Positions 7,662 through 15,193 of a DNA stretch of 37,833 nucleotides are shown piece after piece (positions within the stretch are counted from its first letter, which is position 1; every line of letters begins with the position of its first letter). Under the pieces are notes generated by a model. The model saw nothing but the letters and a program-made list of their open reading frames with translations. It made no database searches and was not told where the DNA came from. The stretch is from Burkholderiales bacterium (GTDB lineage Bacteria; Pseudomonadota; Gammaproteobacteria; Burkholderiales; Burkholderiaceae_C). The position numbers were made by a program, and so were the translations under genes. The stretch is taken from NCBI GenBank assembly GCA_019509985.1, contig JAEKLF010000083.1, positions 1 through 37,833 on the forward strand, in the 5' to 3' direction.

Positions 7662-8957
7662 ATGAACACGCCATCCACCCGCCTGCCCTTTCTCGACGGC
7701 CTGCGCGTCGCCGCCTTCGCGCTGCTGATCCCGTACCACGTCGGCATGTACTACGTGAGCTGGGACTGGCATGTGAAGAGCCCCGCGGCCAGCGACACGC
7801 TCGAACCTTTCATGATGCTCAGCTCGCCCTGGCGGCTGGGCCTGCTCTTCCTGATCGCCGGTGCGGCTTGCCAAGGCCTGATGGCCAGGCGCGGCGCGCT
7901 CGGCACGATCAAGGACCGTTCGCTGCGCCTGCTGCTGCCGCTGATCTTCGGCATGGCCGTCATCGTCACGCCGCAAGCCTACTTCGAGGTGTTGACCAAG
8001 GTGCCCGCGCAGCTGCCCGGTGACGGCGGCTACCTGGACTTCTGGAACGCCTACCTGCATGGCGGCAAGTACTGCCGCGGCCTGGATTGCATGACGGTGC
8101 CGACCTGGAACCATCTCTGGTTCCTGCCCTATCTGTGGGCCTACGCCGTCATCGGCGCGCTGCTGACCGCGGCCATGCGCCGGACGCCCCGCGCGCTGGC
8201 CCTGCCCACCTGGGCCTGGCTGCTATTGCCGGCCGTGCCGCTGGCGCTGGCGCGCGTCTTCGTGATGCCGCATTTCCCGACCACGCACGACCTCGTCCAC
8301 GACCTCTACGAGCATCTGGAATACGGCTGGCTGTTCGCCGTCGGCTGGGCCAGCCGCACGCCGCTGGCCTCGGGACTGTGGGCGGCCGCGCTGCGGTTGC
8401 GCTGGGTGGCGCTGGGCGCCTTCCTCGCCAGCTGGGCCGTGCTGCTGGTCTACGCCGGGCACTACGGCGACACGATGCCACCGGAAGGCCTCATCACCGC
8501 GGCCCGCACGCTGCGCGGCTCCGAGAGCTGGTGGGCCATCGTCGCCGCCTGCGGCTGGGCGCAGGTCGCCTTCAAGCGCGAATCACCGCTGCTGCGCCAG
8601 GCCAGTGCCGCGGTGTTCTGCCTCTACGTGCTGCACCAGAGCGTCATCGTGCTGCTGACCCAGGTGCTCAAGCCGCTGGCCCTGCCCTGGGGGCTGGAGG
8701 CGGTGCTGCTGATCGCGCTGACCTTTGCGATCTGCGGGCTGGCCTACCTGGTTCTGCGCCGCGTGCCGGGGCTGGCGCTGCTGGTGGGCATTCAACGCAC
8801 GCCGCGCGTGATGGGGCAGTTCACGACGATGCCGGTCACGTCCAGCTCGACCTCACCCGTGCCTTGCGCAGCCAGCACGGCTTCTTCCGAGCGCAGCTCG
8901 CGCGGCGACGCGCCGGTCTTCCAGCGCACCAGCACCAGCCGCCACAGCGGGCTGTAG
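7662..8957 (+). CDS. Acyltransferase 3 family membrane protein with an abnormal antisense C-terminal tail
   Basis: This multi-span membrane protein of the acyltransferase-3 family (OafA/OpgC-like) transfers acyl groups to sugars, lipids or glucans. Family signs are FLDGLRVAAFALLIPYHVG with the conserved His, a short arginine-rich loop (DRSLRLLLPL), NHLWFLPYLWAY and a late FCLYVLHQSVIVLL. About ten membrane segments run through residue ~370. The recognisable protein ends near 8805 (VPGLALLVGIQR). The frame then runs on for about 50 residues of low-hydrophobicity Ser/Thr-rich sequence that is simply the antisense of the convergent lipoprotein gene. A TGA exists in the +1 frame near 8808-8810, just where the family normally ends. 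A small indel near 8790-8810 is therefore suspected, and the true protein is probably about 380 residues. Confidence 0.85.
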   Translation: MNTPSTRLPFLDGLRVAAFALLIPYHVGMYYVSWDWHVKSPAASDTLEPFMMLSSPWRLGLLFLIAGAACQGLMARRGALGTIKDRSLRLLLPLIFGMAVIVTPQAYFEVLTKVPAQLPGDGGYLDFWNAYLHGGKYCRGLDCMTVPTWNHLWFLPYLWAYAVIGALLTAAMRRTPRALALPTWAWLLLPAVPLALARVFVMPHFPTTHDLVHDLYEHLEYGWLFAVGWASRTPLASGLWAAALRLRWVALGAFLASWAVLLVYAGHYGDTMPPEGLITAARTLRGSESWWAIVAACGWAQVAFKRESPLLRQASAAVFCLYVLHQSVIVLLTQVLKPLALPWGLEAVLLIALTFAICGLAYLVLRRVPGLALLVGIQRTPRVMGQFTTMPVTSSSTSPVPCAASTASSERSSRGDAPVFQRTSTSRHSGL

Positions 8958-9288
8958 TTCAGGTCGGGCTTCGCCGCGCCGATGGGCGCCGGGCCGGACG
9001 GGAACACGCTGATCTGCGCGCCGTCCGCGAACTTGTAGACCCGCTCGGTCAGCGAGGCGCGGCCCGTGCCGAGGGCATCGCCAGGCGTGGCGCATGGTTC
9101 ACGCCGGCCTGCGCGGCCATCGCGGCGTCGGAGATGTCGGTGGTCACGTAGTCGACGCGGCGGCCGTCGACCCAGGCCTGCTGCAGCGGCAGCACGACCT
9201 CGCCGGGCCGCTGCGGCGCCTGGGCGCAGGCGGCCAGCAAGCTGGTCAGCAGCAGACTGCCAAGCGGGCGGAGCAAGGCTGGTTTCAT
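8792..9288 (-). pseudogene. Small exported lipoprotein gene with a one-base frameshift
   Basis: The first half begins MKPALLRPLGSLLLTSLLAACAQ, a lipoprotein signal with lipobox LAAC, and continues VDGRRVDYVTTDISDAAMAA to APRL. It then stops early at 9049. Adding one base near 9077-9083 (CTGGCGAT read as CTGGGCGAT) joins it to a second frame that runs TERVYKFADGAQISVFPSG, then YSPLWRLVLVRWK, RELRSEEAVLAAQ and VNCPI, to a stop at 8792. The total length (497 bases) is one short of a multiple of three. The layout (VTTD near the start, YSPLW in the middle, VNCP at the end) is one I recall from a DUF7482-like exported family, but the name is uncertain. The 3' end overlaps the antisense tail of the acyltransferase by 166 bases. 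Confidence 0.8.
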
Positions 9289-9463
9289 GGGCTGGCAGTC
9301 GTTGAGGGCGAGGCGGCGCTTACAGCCGGCGTGGGTGATATGGTGCGCCGCCCGCGCCGATGGGGTCGTCGGGCATCGCTCCGTTCGACATCGAGATGCC
9401 GATGATGGCGAATCTCCTGCTCGTCAGCCTCGTCGAGCAGGTGCGGCCACTGGCCGTCGCGCG

Positions 9464-10264
9464 CTAGGCCGCCACCGGCTCTGCGAGGCCAGCGCTGACG
9501 TAGACGCAGTCGCCCTGCTCGAAGACACGCACCTCGCCGGGCTGGAAGGCGGCCCAGGCTTCGTCGTGCGTCAGCGGCTCGGTGGCGATCAGCGTCATGC
9601 GGTCGCGCGGGCCGTTCAGCGTGGCGAGGTCGACGCTGAGGTCGCCGTCGCGCAGGCGCACATGGCCGAAGGGCGGCTTGCGGTGCAGCCAGTGCAGGCG
9701 GGTCGACGCATGCGCCAGCATCGCGCGGCCGTCGGTCAGCAGCAGGTTGAAGCGGCCGTGCTCGGCGATCTCGTGCAGCCAGGGCGTCAGCGTGGCAGCC
9801 AGCTCGGGCCAGCCGGGCAGCTGCTCGCCAAAGCGCTGCTGCAGGCGTTGCATCAGCCAGCAGAAGGCGCGCTCGCTATCGGTCTGGCCGGCTGGCCGAA
9901 AGGCGCCGCTCAGCGAGGGGTGGAAGTCCTTCAGGTCGCCGTTGTGGGCGAAGGCCCAGGTGCGGCCGGCCCAGTCGCGGCGAAAGGGGTGGCAGTTCTC
10001 GACCGCGCGGGCGCCCTGCGTGGCCTTGCGGATGTGGGCAATGATGTTGCGCGCCTGCACCGGGTGCTGACCGTAGTGCGAGGCCAGGTCCGAGTGAGCG
10101 GCCGGCTGGTCCTCGACGACGACCTCGCAGTGCTCGCCGTCATGCAGGGCCAGGCCCCAGCCGTCGACGTGGTCCGCGGTGCGCCCGCCGCGGGCGGCGA
10201 AGCCGCGCAGCGAGAAGTTGGCGGCGGCCGGCAGGCGGCTGTTGAGGGCGAAAAGCTCACACAT
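9464..10264 (-). CDS. Class II glutamine amidotransferase (YafJ-like)
   Basis: This 266-residue protein is a stand-alone glutaminase-type Ntn hydrolase. The nucleophile is Cys2 after removal of Met (MCELFALNS). The conserved segments are GGRTADHVDGWGLAL, IIAHIRKAT, TWAFAHNGDL and QTDSERAFCWLMQRL, spaced as in YafJ and related proteins. It lacks a synthetase or isomerase partner domain, so it hydrolyses glutamine or a gamma-glutamyl compound whose identity is not visible. The length is normal for the family. The gene is divergent from the serine acetyltransferase gene, with a 173-base gap between them. No ribosome-binding site stands out upstream of the ATG. Confidence 0.92.
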   Translation of the reverse strand: MCELFALNSRLPAAANFSLRGFAARGGRTADHVDGWGLALHDGEHCEVVVEDQPAAHSDLASHYGQHPVQARNIIAHIRKATQGARAVENCHPFRRDWAGRTWAFAHNGDLKDFHPSLSGAFRPAGQTDSERAFCWLMQRLQQRFGEQLPGWPELAATLTPWLHEIAEHGRFNLLLTDGRAMLAHASTRLHWLHRKPPFGHVRLRDGDLSVDLATLNGPRDRMTLIATEPLTHDEAWAAFQPGEVRVFEQGDCVYVSAGLAEPVAA

Positions 10265-10437
10265 CGGAAGGTCTTTGAGCAGCGCGGATGAGTTCTGAAC
10301 GCCACAAGTCTGACGATGGATGACGCGAACGCCAAGGAAACTTCCGTCATGAGCTCATGCAAAAGCGCCGCAATCGCGGTTTTCGCGACAGAGTCCTCGC
10401 TTCGTCACCCCCACCGCCTCCTCGTCCAAAGGCTGCC
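10265..10437. promoter_or_regulatory. Divergent intergenic region with a terminator-like hairpin
   Basis: These 173 bases separate two divergent genes and must hold both promoters. CCGC (10368-10371) and GCGG (10376-10379) form a short stem followed by TTTT and preceded by AAAA. This bidirectional terminator-like element may attenuate one of the transcripts. I cannot point to convincing -35/-10 boxes. Confidence 0.35.
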
Positions 10438-11352
10438 ATGACCCAAGCCCCCATCCCATCGACCGACGTCGGTGATGAACTGCCCGCCGTCGTCGCGGCC
10501 CTGCGCGGCAAACGCCAGCGCTGGCGCGAGGCCCACCGGCGCGGTGGCGATGGCCGCGAGCTGCCGTCGCGCGAGCTGCTGGCGGCCATGGTGCAGGGCC
10601 TGTCCGGTGCGCTGTTCCCGATGCGCCTGGGGCCGCCCACGCTGCTGCCCGAGAACGAGGACTTCTACGTCGGCCACACGCTGGGCACGGCGCTGGCCAC
10701 GTTGCGCCAGCAGGCCGCGCTGGAGCTGCGCCATGACGCGCGCCAGCGCGGCGAGGCCGTGCCGGCCGACGACTCGGCCGAGCTGGCCAGCCGCTTCGTG
10801 CGCACGCTGCCCGCCGTGCGCGAGCTGCTGGACAGCGACGTGCTGGCGGCGTATCACGGCGACCCGGCCGCGCGCAGCGTCGACGAGGTGTTGCTGTGCT
10901 ACCCGGGCGTGCGCGCGCTGATCAGCCACCGCCTCGCCCACGAGCTGTATCGGCTCGGCCTGCCGTTGATCGCCCGCGTCATCGCCGAGCTGGCGCACGC
11001 CGAGACCGGCATCGACATCCACCCCGGCGCCACCATCGGCCCGGGCTGCTTCATCGACCACGGCACCGGCGTCGTCATCGGCGAGACGGCGGTGCTCGGG
11101 TGCGGGGTGCGCATCTACCAGAACGTCACGCTGGGCGCCAAGAGCTTCCCCACCGACGGCGATGGCCATCCGGTCAAGGGCCAGCCGCGCCACCCCATCG
11201 TCGAGGACGATGCCGTCATCTACGCCGGCGCGACCGTGCTGGGCCGCGTCACCATCGGCCGCGGCGCGGTCATCGGCGGCAATGTGTGGGTCACGCGCAG
11301 CGTCGCGCCGGGCAGCCTGGTCACGCAGGCGGATTCGAAGTCCGAAGCCTGA
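10438..11352 (+). CDS. Serine O-acetyltransferase (long form)
   Basis: The enzyme makes O-acetylserine from serine and acetyl-CoA, the carbon skeleton for cysteine synthesis. At 304 residues it is the longer, SrpH/EpsC-like form. An N-terminal helical region (residues 1-150) precedes a left-handed beta-helix of hexapeptide repeats (about 185-300). Signature parts are RLAHELYRLGLPL, TGIDIHPGATIGPGCFIDH and VVIGETAVLG. ATG 10438 is chosen over the in-frame ATG at 10357 because the extra 27 residues are Arg/Pro-rich and unlike the family. The next gene is a sulfate-binding protein in convergent orientation, so two steps of sulfur assimilation are neighbours. I did not assign a gene symbol because more than one paralogue name applies. 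Confidence 0.92.
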   Translation: MTQAPIPSTDVGDELPAVVAALRGKRQRWREAHRRGGDGRELPSRELLAAMVQGLSGALFPMRLGPPTLLPENEDFYVGHTLGTALATLRQQAALELRHDARQRGEAVPADDSAELASRFVRTLPAVRELLDSDVLAAYHGDPAARSVDEVLLCYPGVRALISHRLAHELYRLGLPLIARVIAELAHAETGIDIHPGATIGPGCFIDHGTGVVIGETAVLGCGVRIYQNVTLGAKSFPTDGDGHPVKGQPRHPIVEDDAVIYAGATVLGRVTIGRGAVIGGNVWVTRSVAPGSLVTQADSKSEA

Positions 11353-11365
11353 ACCTCAATGCAAG

Positions 11366-11389
11366 ACGGCGACCCCGGGCGATCGCCGT
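11366..11389. terminator. Candidate bidirectional terminator between convergent genes
   Basis: ACGGCGA (11366-11372) and TCGCCGT (11383-11389) form a perfect seven-base stem with a ten-base loop. It sits in the 54-base gap between two convergent genes. No T-run follows on either strand, so the terminator role is inferred from position. Confidence 0.4.
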
Positions 11390-11406
11390 TCGCGCTCTCG
11401 CGCCGT

Positions 11407-12408
11407 TTACTTGCCGCCCGGCACGTAGATCTGGTCGAACACGCCGCCATCGTCGAAGTGGGTTTTCTGCGCATTGCGCCAGCCGCCGAACAGCTCGTCC
11501 ACCGTGAACAGGTCGACCTTGGCGAACTGCTTGGCGTACTTGGCCGCGACCTTGGCGTCGCGCGGCCGGTAGTAGTTGCGCGCCGCGATCTCCTGGCCCT
11601 CGGGGCTGTAGAGGTAGTTCAGGTAGGCCTCGGCCTGCTTGCGGGTGCCGCGCTTGTCGACGACCTTGTCGACCACGGCCACGGGCGGCTCGGCCAGCAC
11701 CGAGATGCCGGGCGTGACGATCTCGAACTTGTCGGGGCCCAGCTCCTTGACGGCCAGGTAGGCCTCGTTCTCCCAGGCGATCAGCACGTCGCCGATGCCG
11801 CGCTCGACAAAGGTCGTCGTCGCGCCGCGGGCGCCCGAGTCCAGCACCTTGGTGTTGGCGTAGATGCGCTTGACGAAGGCCTTGGCCGAATCGACGTTGC
11901 CGCCGGGCTGCTTGAGCGCAAAGCCCCAGGCCGCCAGGTAGTTCCAGCGCGCACCGCCGCTGGTCTTGGGGTTGGGGGTGATGACGTCGACCCCGGAGCG
12001 CGCCAGGTCCGGCCAGTTGGCGATGTGCTTGGGGTTGCCCTTGCGCACCAGGAAGACGATGGTGGACGTGTAGGGGCTGGCGTTGTTGGGCAGCTTCTTC
12101 TGCCAGTCCGCGGCCAGCAGCTTGTGGTCGGCCAGCGCGTCGATGTCATAGGCCAGGGCCAGCGTGACGACGTCGGCCTCCAGGCCGTCGATGACCGAGC
12201 GCGCCTGCTTGCCGGAGCCGCCGTGCGAGGCCTTGAGGCTGACGGTCTCGCCGGTCTTGGCCTTCCACTGCGCGGCGAAGGCCTTGTTGAAGTCCTGGTA
12301 GAGCTCACGCGTCGGGTCGTAGGAGACGTTGAGCAGCGAGGTTTGAGCCAGGGCACCGGCAGCCGCGAAGCCGAGGGCGAGGGCGAGGGTGGTGAGCAGG
12401 CGGCGCAT
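11407..12408 (-). CDS. Sulfate ABC transporter substrate-binding protein
   Basis: This 333-residue periplasmic protein binds sulfate or thiosulfate for ABC import. It has a clear Sec signal (MRRLLTTLALALGFAAAGALAQ). The Sbp/CysP hallmarks follow: LLNVSYDPTRELYQDFN, SHGGSGKQARSVIDGLEADV, TPNPKTSGGARWNYLAAWG and ENEAYLA. The length is normal. The permease and ATPase genes (CysT, CysW, CysA) are not next to it, so it must work with a transporter encoded elsewhere. The start at 12408 matches the signal peptide, with only a weak ribosome-binding site. The 68-base gap upstream separates it from a Crp/Fnr gene in the same direction. CysB-type control would be expected, but I see no site I would defend. 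Confidence 0.95.
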   Translation of the reverse strand: MRRLLTTLALALGFAAAGALAQTSLLNVSYDPTRELYQDFNKAFAAQWKAKTGETVSLKASHGGSGKQARSVIDGLEADVVTLALAYDIDALADHKLLAADWQKKLPNNASPYTSTIVFLVRKGNPKHIANWPDLARSGVDVITPNPKTSGGARWNYLAAWGFALKQPGGNVDSAKAFVKRIYANTKVLDSGARGATTTFVERGIGDVLIAWENEAYLAVKELGPDKFEIVTPGISVLAEPPVAVVDKVVDKRGTRKQAEAYLNYLYSPEGQEIAARNYYRPRDAKVAAKYAKQFAKVDLFTVDELFGGWRNAQKTHFDDGGVFDQIYVPGGK

Positions 12409-12476
12409 GATCTTGTCGGAGTGGGAGGAGCGCCGCACTCTAGGCAGGCATCGCTCGCCTGACAAAGAACAAGAAG

Positions 12477-13253
12477 TCACAAGCTCATGCGGTCCGCGTC
12501 GATGGCCAGAGTGGCGGCACGGGTCGACATCAGTGCGACAGCCCGTCGGGGCGCGGCTTGCGGCGGGAAGGCCATGCCCTGGCGATAGCTGGCCTGGTCG
12601 CGCGCATAGCAGTCGCAAGCTGCCGCCTCCAGGCCGGCGCGGTCGCAGACGGTGACCCAGCCGCGGTGGTAGCGGATCAGCCCGGCCTGCTGCAGGCTGC
12701 CGGCGGCCACCGTGACGCCGACGCGCCTGACCCCCAGCCGCAACGCCAGGGCCTCCTGCGTGACCGCAAAGCCGTCGCCGGTGGCGCGGTCCTGCCCCAT
12801 CAGCAGCCAGCGCGCCAGCCGGGCCTGCAGCGCGTGAAAGCACAGGCAGGCCGCCGCCGTGGCGACCTGGCGCAGCTGCACGGCCAGGTAGCGCATCAGC
12901 AGGCGGCGCAGCGCCGGGCTGGTGGGCAGCTGGCGGCGCAGCTCCGCCGCAGGCAGGCTGACGGCCTGGCCTTCCTGCTGCACCAGCACGGTCAGCGAGC
13001 TCGCGGCCACACCCAGCAGCAGCTGCGCGCCCAGCACGCCCTCGCGGCCCACCATGCCGACCTGCAGCGGCGCATGTCCATCCAGCGGCGTCATCAGCGA
13101 CACGAAGCCCTGCATCGGGAACAGCAGCGCCCGCGACGGCAGGCCCTGAGTGGCCAGTTGCTGGCCGCTGAGCAGCGGCAGGGACACGCTCTGCGCGAGC
13201 AGACGGCGCAGCTCCGCGGCGGGCAGGTGGTCGAGCAGATGGTTGCCGGTCAT
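12477..13253 (-). CDS. Crp/Fnr family transcriptional regulator (second of a tandem pair)
   Basis: This 258-residue regulator has an N-terminal cyclic-nucleotide-binding-like beta-barrel (about residues 15-125). The C-terminal winged helix includes VTQEALALRLGVRRVGVTVAAGSLQQAGLI. It lacks the Fnr cysteine cluster and the cAMP-contact motif of Crp, so its ligand is unknown. GGAG four bases before the ATG supports the start. It shares layout and many positions with the next gene upstream (LGVRR.GVT, GLI, TV.DR.GLE, C.CY), so the two are probably ancient duplicates. The C-terminus extends beyond the DNA-binding domain with the C-x-C region (ACDCYARDQ) and a tail to the end. Confidence 0.88.
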   Translation of the reverse strand: MTGNHLLDHLPAAELRRLLAQSVSLPLLSGQQLATQGLPSRALLFPMQGFVSLMTPLDGHAPLQVGMVGREGVLGAQLLLGVAASSLTVLVQQEGQAVSLPAAELRRQLPTSPALRRLLMRYLAVQLRQVATAAACLCFHALQARLARWLLMGQDRATGDGFAVTQEALALRLGVRRVGVTVAAGSLQQAGLIRYHRGWVTVCDRAGLEAAACDCYARDQASYRQGMAFPPQAAPRRAVALMSTRAATLAIDADRMSL

Positions 13254-13310
13254 GCGCTCCAGTCTGCGCGCCGCCTGCCGTCGGCCTCCGTGCGCCAGCC
13301 CACCTTGGGC

Positions 13311-14045
13311 TCAGGCTGGTGACTTGGGCGGCCAGTTCAGCAGCCGGTCGTACTCGACCTTGACCACGCCGTAGCACTCGCAGCTGCGCTGCTCCAGGCC
13401 GGGGCGGTCCAGCACGGTGATGTGGCCGCGCGCGTAGTCGATCAGGCCGAGCTTTTGCAGCTTCAGCGCCGCCTCGGTGACGCCCTCGCGGCGCACGCCC
13501 AGCCGGTTGGCGATCAGCTCCTGCGTCATCACGAGGTGGTCGCCTTCGATGCGGTCCAGGCTGAGCAGCAGCGAGCGGCACAACTGCTGCTCCAGCAGGT
13601 GGTGGCGGTTGCAGACGGAGGTCTGCGACATCTGCGTGATCAGCGCCTGCGTGTAGCGCAGCAGCAGCTGCATGCTCAGGCCGTAGCGGTTGAACTCGGC
13701 CTTGATCTCCGACGCACGCAGCCGGTAGCAGCCGCCGGCGCTTTGCACGACGGCGCGGCTCGGCGTGGTCTCGCCGCCCATGAAGAGCGACACGCCGACC
13801 ATGCCCTCGTAGCCCACCACGGCGATCTCGGCCGAGGCGCCGTCCTCCATCACATAGAGCATGGACACCACGGCCGTCGTGGGGAAGTACACATGGCTCT
13901 GCAGCTGGCCGGACTCGTAGATCACCTGTCCCAGCTTCAGCGGCAGGAATTCCAGCTGTCCGGCCCAGCGCCGCCAGTCTTCGTCGGGCAGGGCGGCCAG
14001 CAGGTGGTTGCGGCGCGGGTTCAGGGCATCGGGTGAATCGGCCAT
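13311..14045 (-). CDS. Crp/Fnr family transcriptional regulator (first of a tandem pair)
   Basis: This 244-residue regulator has an N-terminal nucleotide-binding-like barrel (LPLKLGQVIYESGQLQSHVY, then GASAEIAVVGYEGMVGV). The C-terminal helix-turn-helix is MTQELIANRLGVRREGVTEA, with a further LIDYARGHITVLDRPGLE. It has no Fnr cysteine set. The start at 14045 (MADSPDALN) is chosen because GGAG lies just upstream; an ATG at 14093 would add 16 residues. The end carries the same CECY motif as its tandem partner. It is followed 57 bases later by that partner and preceded by the DUF1003 gene in the same direction. Confidence 0.9.
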   Translation of the reverse strand: MADSPDALNPRRNHLLAALPDEDWRRWAGQLEFLPLKLGQVIYESGQLQSHVYFPTTAVVSMLYVMEDGASAEIAVVGYEGMVGVSLFMGGETTPSRAVVQSAGGCYRLRASEIKAEFNRYGLSMQLLLRYTQALITQMSQTSVCNRHHLLEQQLCRSLLLSLDRIEGDHLVMTQELIANRLGVRREGVTEAALKLQKLGLIDYARGHITVLDRPGLEQRSCECYGVVKVEYDRLLNWPPKSPA

Positions 14046-14126
14046 CGCTGCTCCAGCGCCGTCGTGATGCGACAGGGCCGGACTATGCGGCATGCGCGCT
14101 ACCGGCGGGCGCCGGCGCCGCGCGCG

Positions 14127-14717
14127 TCAACGCGGCGAGGTTGCGGCGGACTGCACCGTCAGCAGCGCCAGCAGCCGCATCTGCTCGGCCTGCTGCGCCA
14201 GCAGCTCGCTCCATTGCTGCTCGCGCAGCTGATCCAGCTTGTCGTGAAGCAGCATGATTTCGAGTTCGGCCTTGAGGTTGATCTCATAGTCGTGCGCGGC
14301 CGTGATGCGGTCCTTCTCGGACTGGCGGTTCTGCGACATCAGGATGATGGGCGCCTGCACCGCCGCCAGCATGGACAGGAAGAGGTTGAGCAGGATGAAG
14401 GGGTAGGGATCGAAGGTGCTGCCGTGCAGCCCGAGCAGCACGGCATTGAGCGCCACCCAGACCAGCATGGTGGCCGCGAACAGGCCGACGAAGGTCCAGG
14501 AGCCGCCGAACGCGGCGACCGCATCGGCGGCGCGCTGGCCGCGCGTGGCGGGCGCGGCGTCGGCCGCCGGCTGTGCCGAGATCGGCCGGCGCTGGCCGAC
14601 GTGGCGGGCCACGCGCTGGGTGCGTGCATCCAGCTCGGCAAAGGGCCGGCCCAGCAGGGCGGCCGCCCAGGCGTCATGAGCGCCATCGAGCGGAGGTGGG
14701 CCGGCTTTGACCGTCAC
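14127..14717 (-). CDS. DUF1003 domain membrane protein
   Basis: This 196-residue membrane protein has two strong membrane segments (WTFVGLFAATMLVWVALNAV and PFILLNLFLSMLAAVQAPII). After them comes the DUF1003 hallmark IILMSQNRQSEKDRITAAHD and a helical C-terminus that may be a coiled coil (LHDKLDQLREQQ). I chose a GTG start at 14717 because it overlaps the TGA of the BON lipoprotein gene (GTGA) and gives the family's usual N-terminus. The frame is open further upstream, but that part is antisense or frame shadow. The function is unknown. Its partners in this block suggest a role in envelope or ionic stress. Confidence 0.85.
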   Translation of the reverse strand: MTVKAGPPPLDGAHDAWAAALLGRPFAELDARTQRVARHVGQRRPISAQPAADAAPATRGQRAADAVAAFGGSWTFVGLFAATMLVWVALNAVLLGLHGSTFDPYPFILLNLFLSMLAAVQAPIILMSQNRQSEKDRITAAHDYEINLKAELEIMLLHDKLDQLREQQWSELLAQQAEQMRLLALLTVQSAATSPR

Positions 14718-15034
14718 TTCAGGCGCATGTCGTTGGACACGCCGCTGACGCCCTTGATGCCACGGGCCACCTTCACCGCCGTTTCCATCTGCGGCCGGGA
14801 CGACACGAAGCCGCTGAGCTGCACGCGGCCCTTGAAGGTCTCGACATTGATCTCTGCCGCCTTCAGCGTCGGCTCGCCGAGGATGGCGGCCTTGACCTGG
14901 GTGGTGATCAGCGTGTCGTCGATGTACTCGCCCGTCGCCTCCTGGGTGCGGGTGGCAGCGCAGGCGCCGAGCAGCGTGAGCATGACCGTGGCGCCCAGCA
15001 GGCGCAGCGAGGTGTGGAGCTTGGAGGTGTTCAT
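14714..15034 (-). CDS. BON domain lipoprotein (OsmY-like)
   Basis: This 106-residue lipoprotein has the signal LRLLGATVMLTLLGACA with lipobox LGAC. A single BON domain covers about residues 38-106 (ITTQVKAAILGEPTLKAAEI, then GRVQLSGFVSS and VKVARGIKGVSGVSNDMRL). BON domains bind phospholipid and occur in envelope-stress proteins such as OsmY. AGGA seven bases before the ATG supports the start. Translation is coupled to the DUF1003 gene through the GTGA overlap. It lies downstream of the histidine kinase gene in the same direction, with a 159-base gap that probably holds its own promoter. Confidence 0.92.
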   Translation of the reverse strand: MNTSKLHTSLRLLGATVMLTLLGACAATRTQEATGEYIDDTLITTQVKAAILGEPTLKAAEINVETFKGRVQLSGFVSSRPQMETAVKVARGIKGVSGVSNDMRLK

Positions 15035-15193
15035 GGGAAATCCTGTTCAAGGATGAAAGACGCGGCGGGGGCCGCACCGGGGTTTGCTTCTGGCTCAGAT
15101 CGCCCGCCACGGCGCGCCGTGCCACCGACTCTGGGGCGTGCCGCCGGCCGCGTCTGTCCGCCAGCGCACATGGCGTGCCACGAACCCGATGCC

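Noticed and set aside
9360..9467. A 35-residue frame (MGSSGIAPFDIEM... to PLAVAR) before the amidotransferase gene
   Set aside because: It has no ribosome-binding site and no recognisable family, and it overlaps the end of the convergent gene. It may be chance.
10357..10437. Longer start for the serine acetyltransferase
   Set aside because: The extra residues are Arg/Pro-rich, unlike the family, and cross the terminator-like hairpin.
12409..13581. Long frame upstream of the sulfate-binding protein on the minus strand
   Set aside because: It is a shadow of the Crp/Fnr genes. The signal peptide fixes the real start at 12408.
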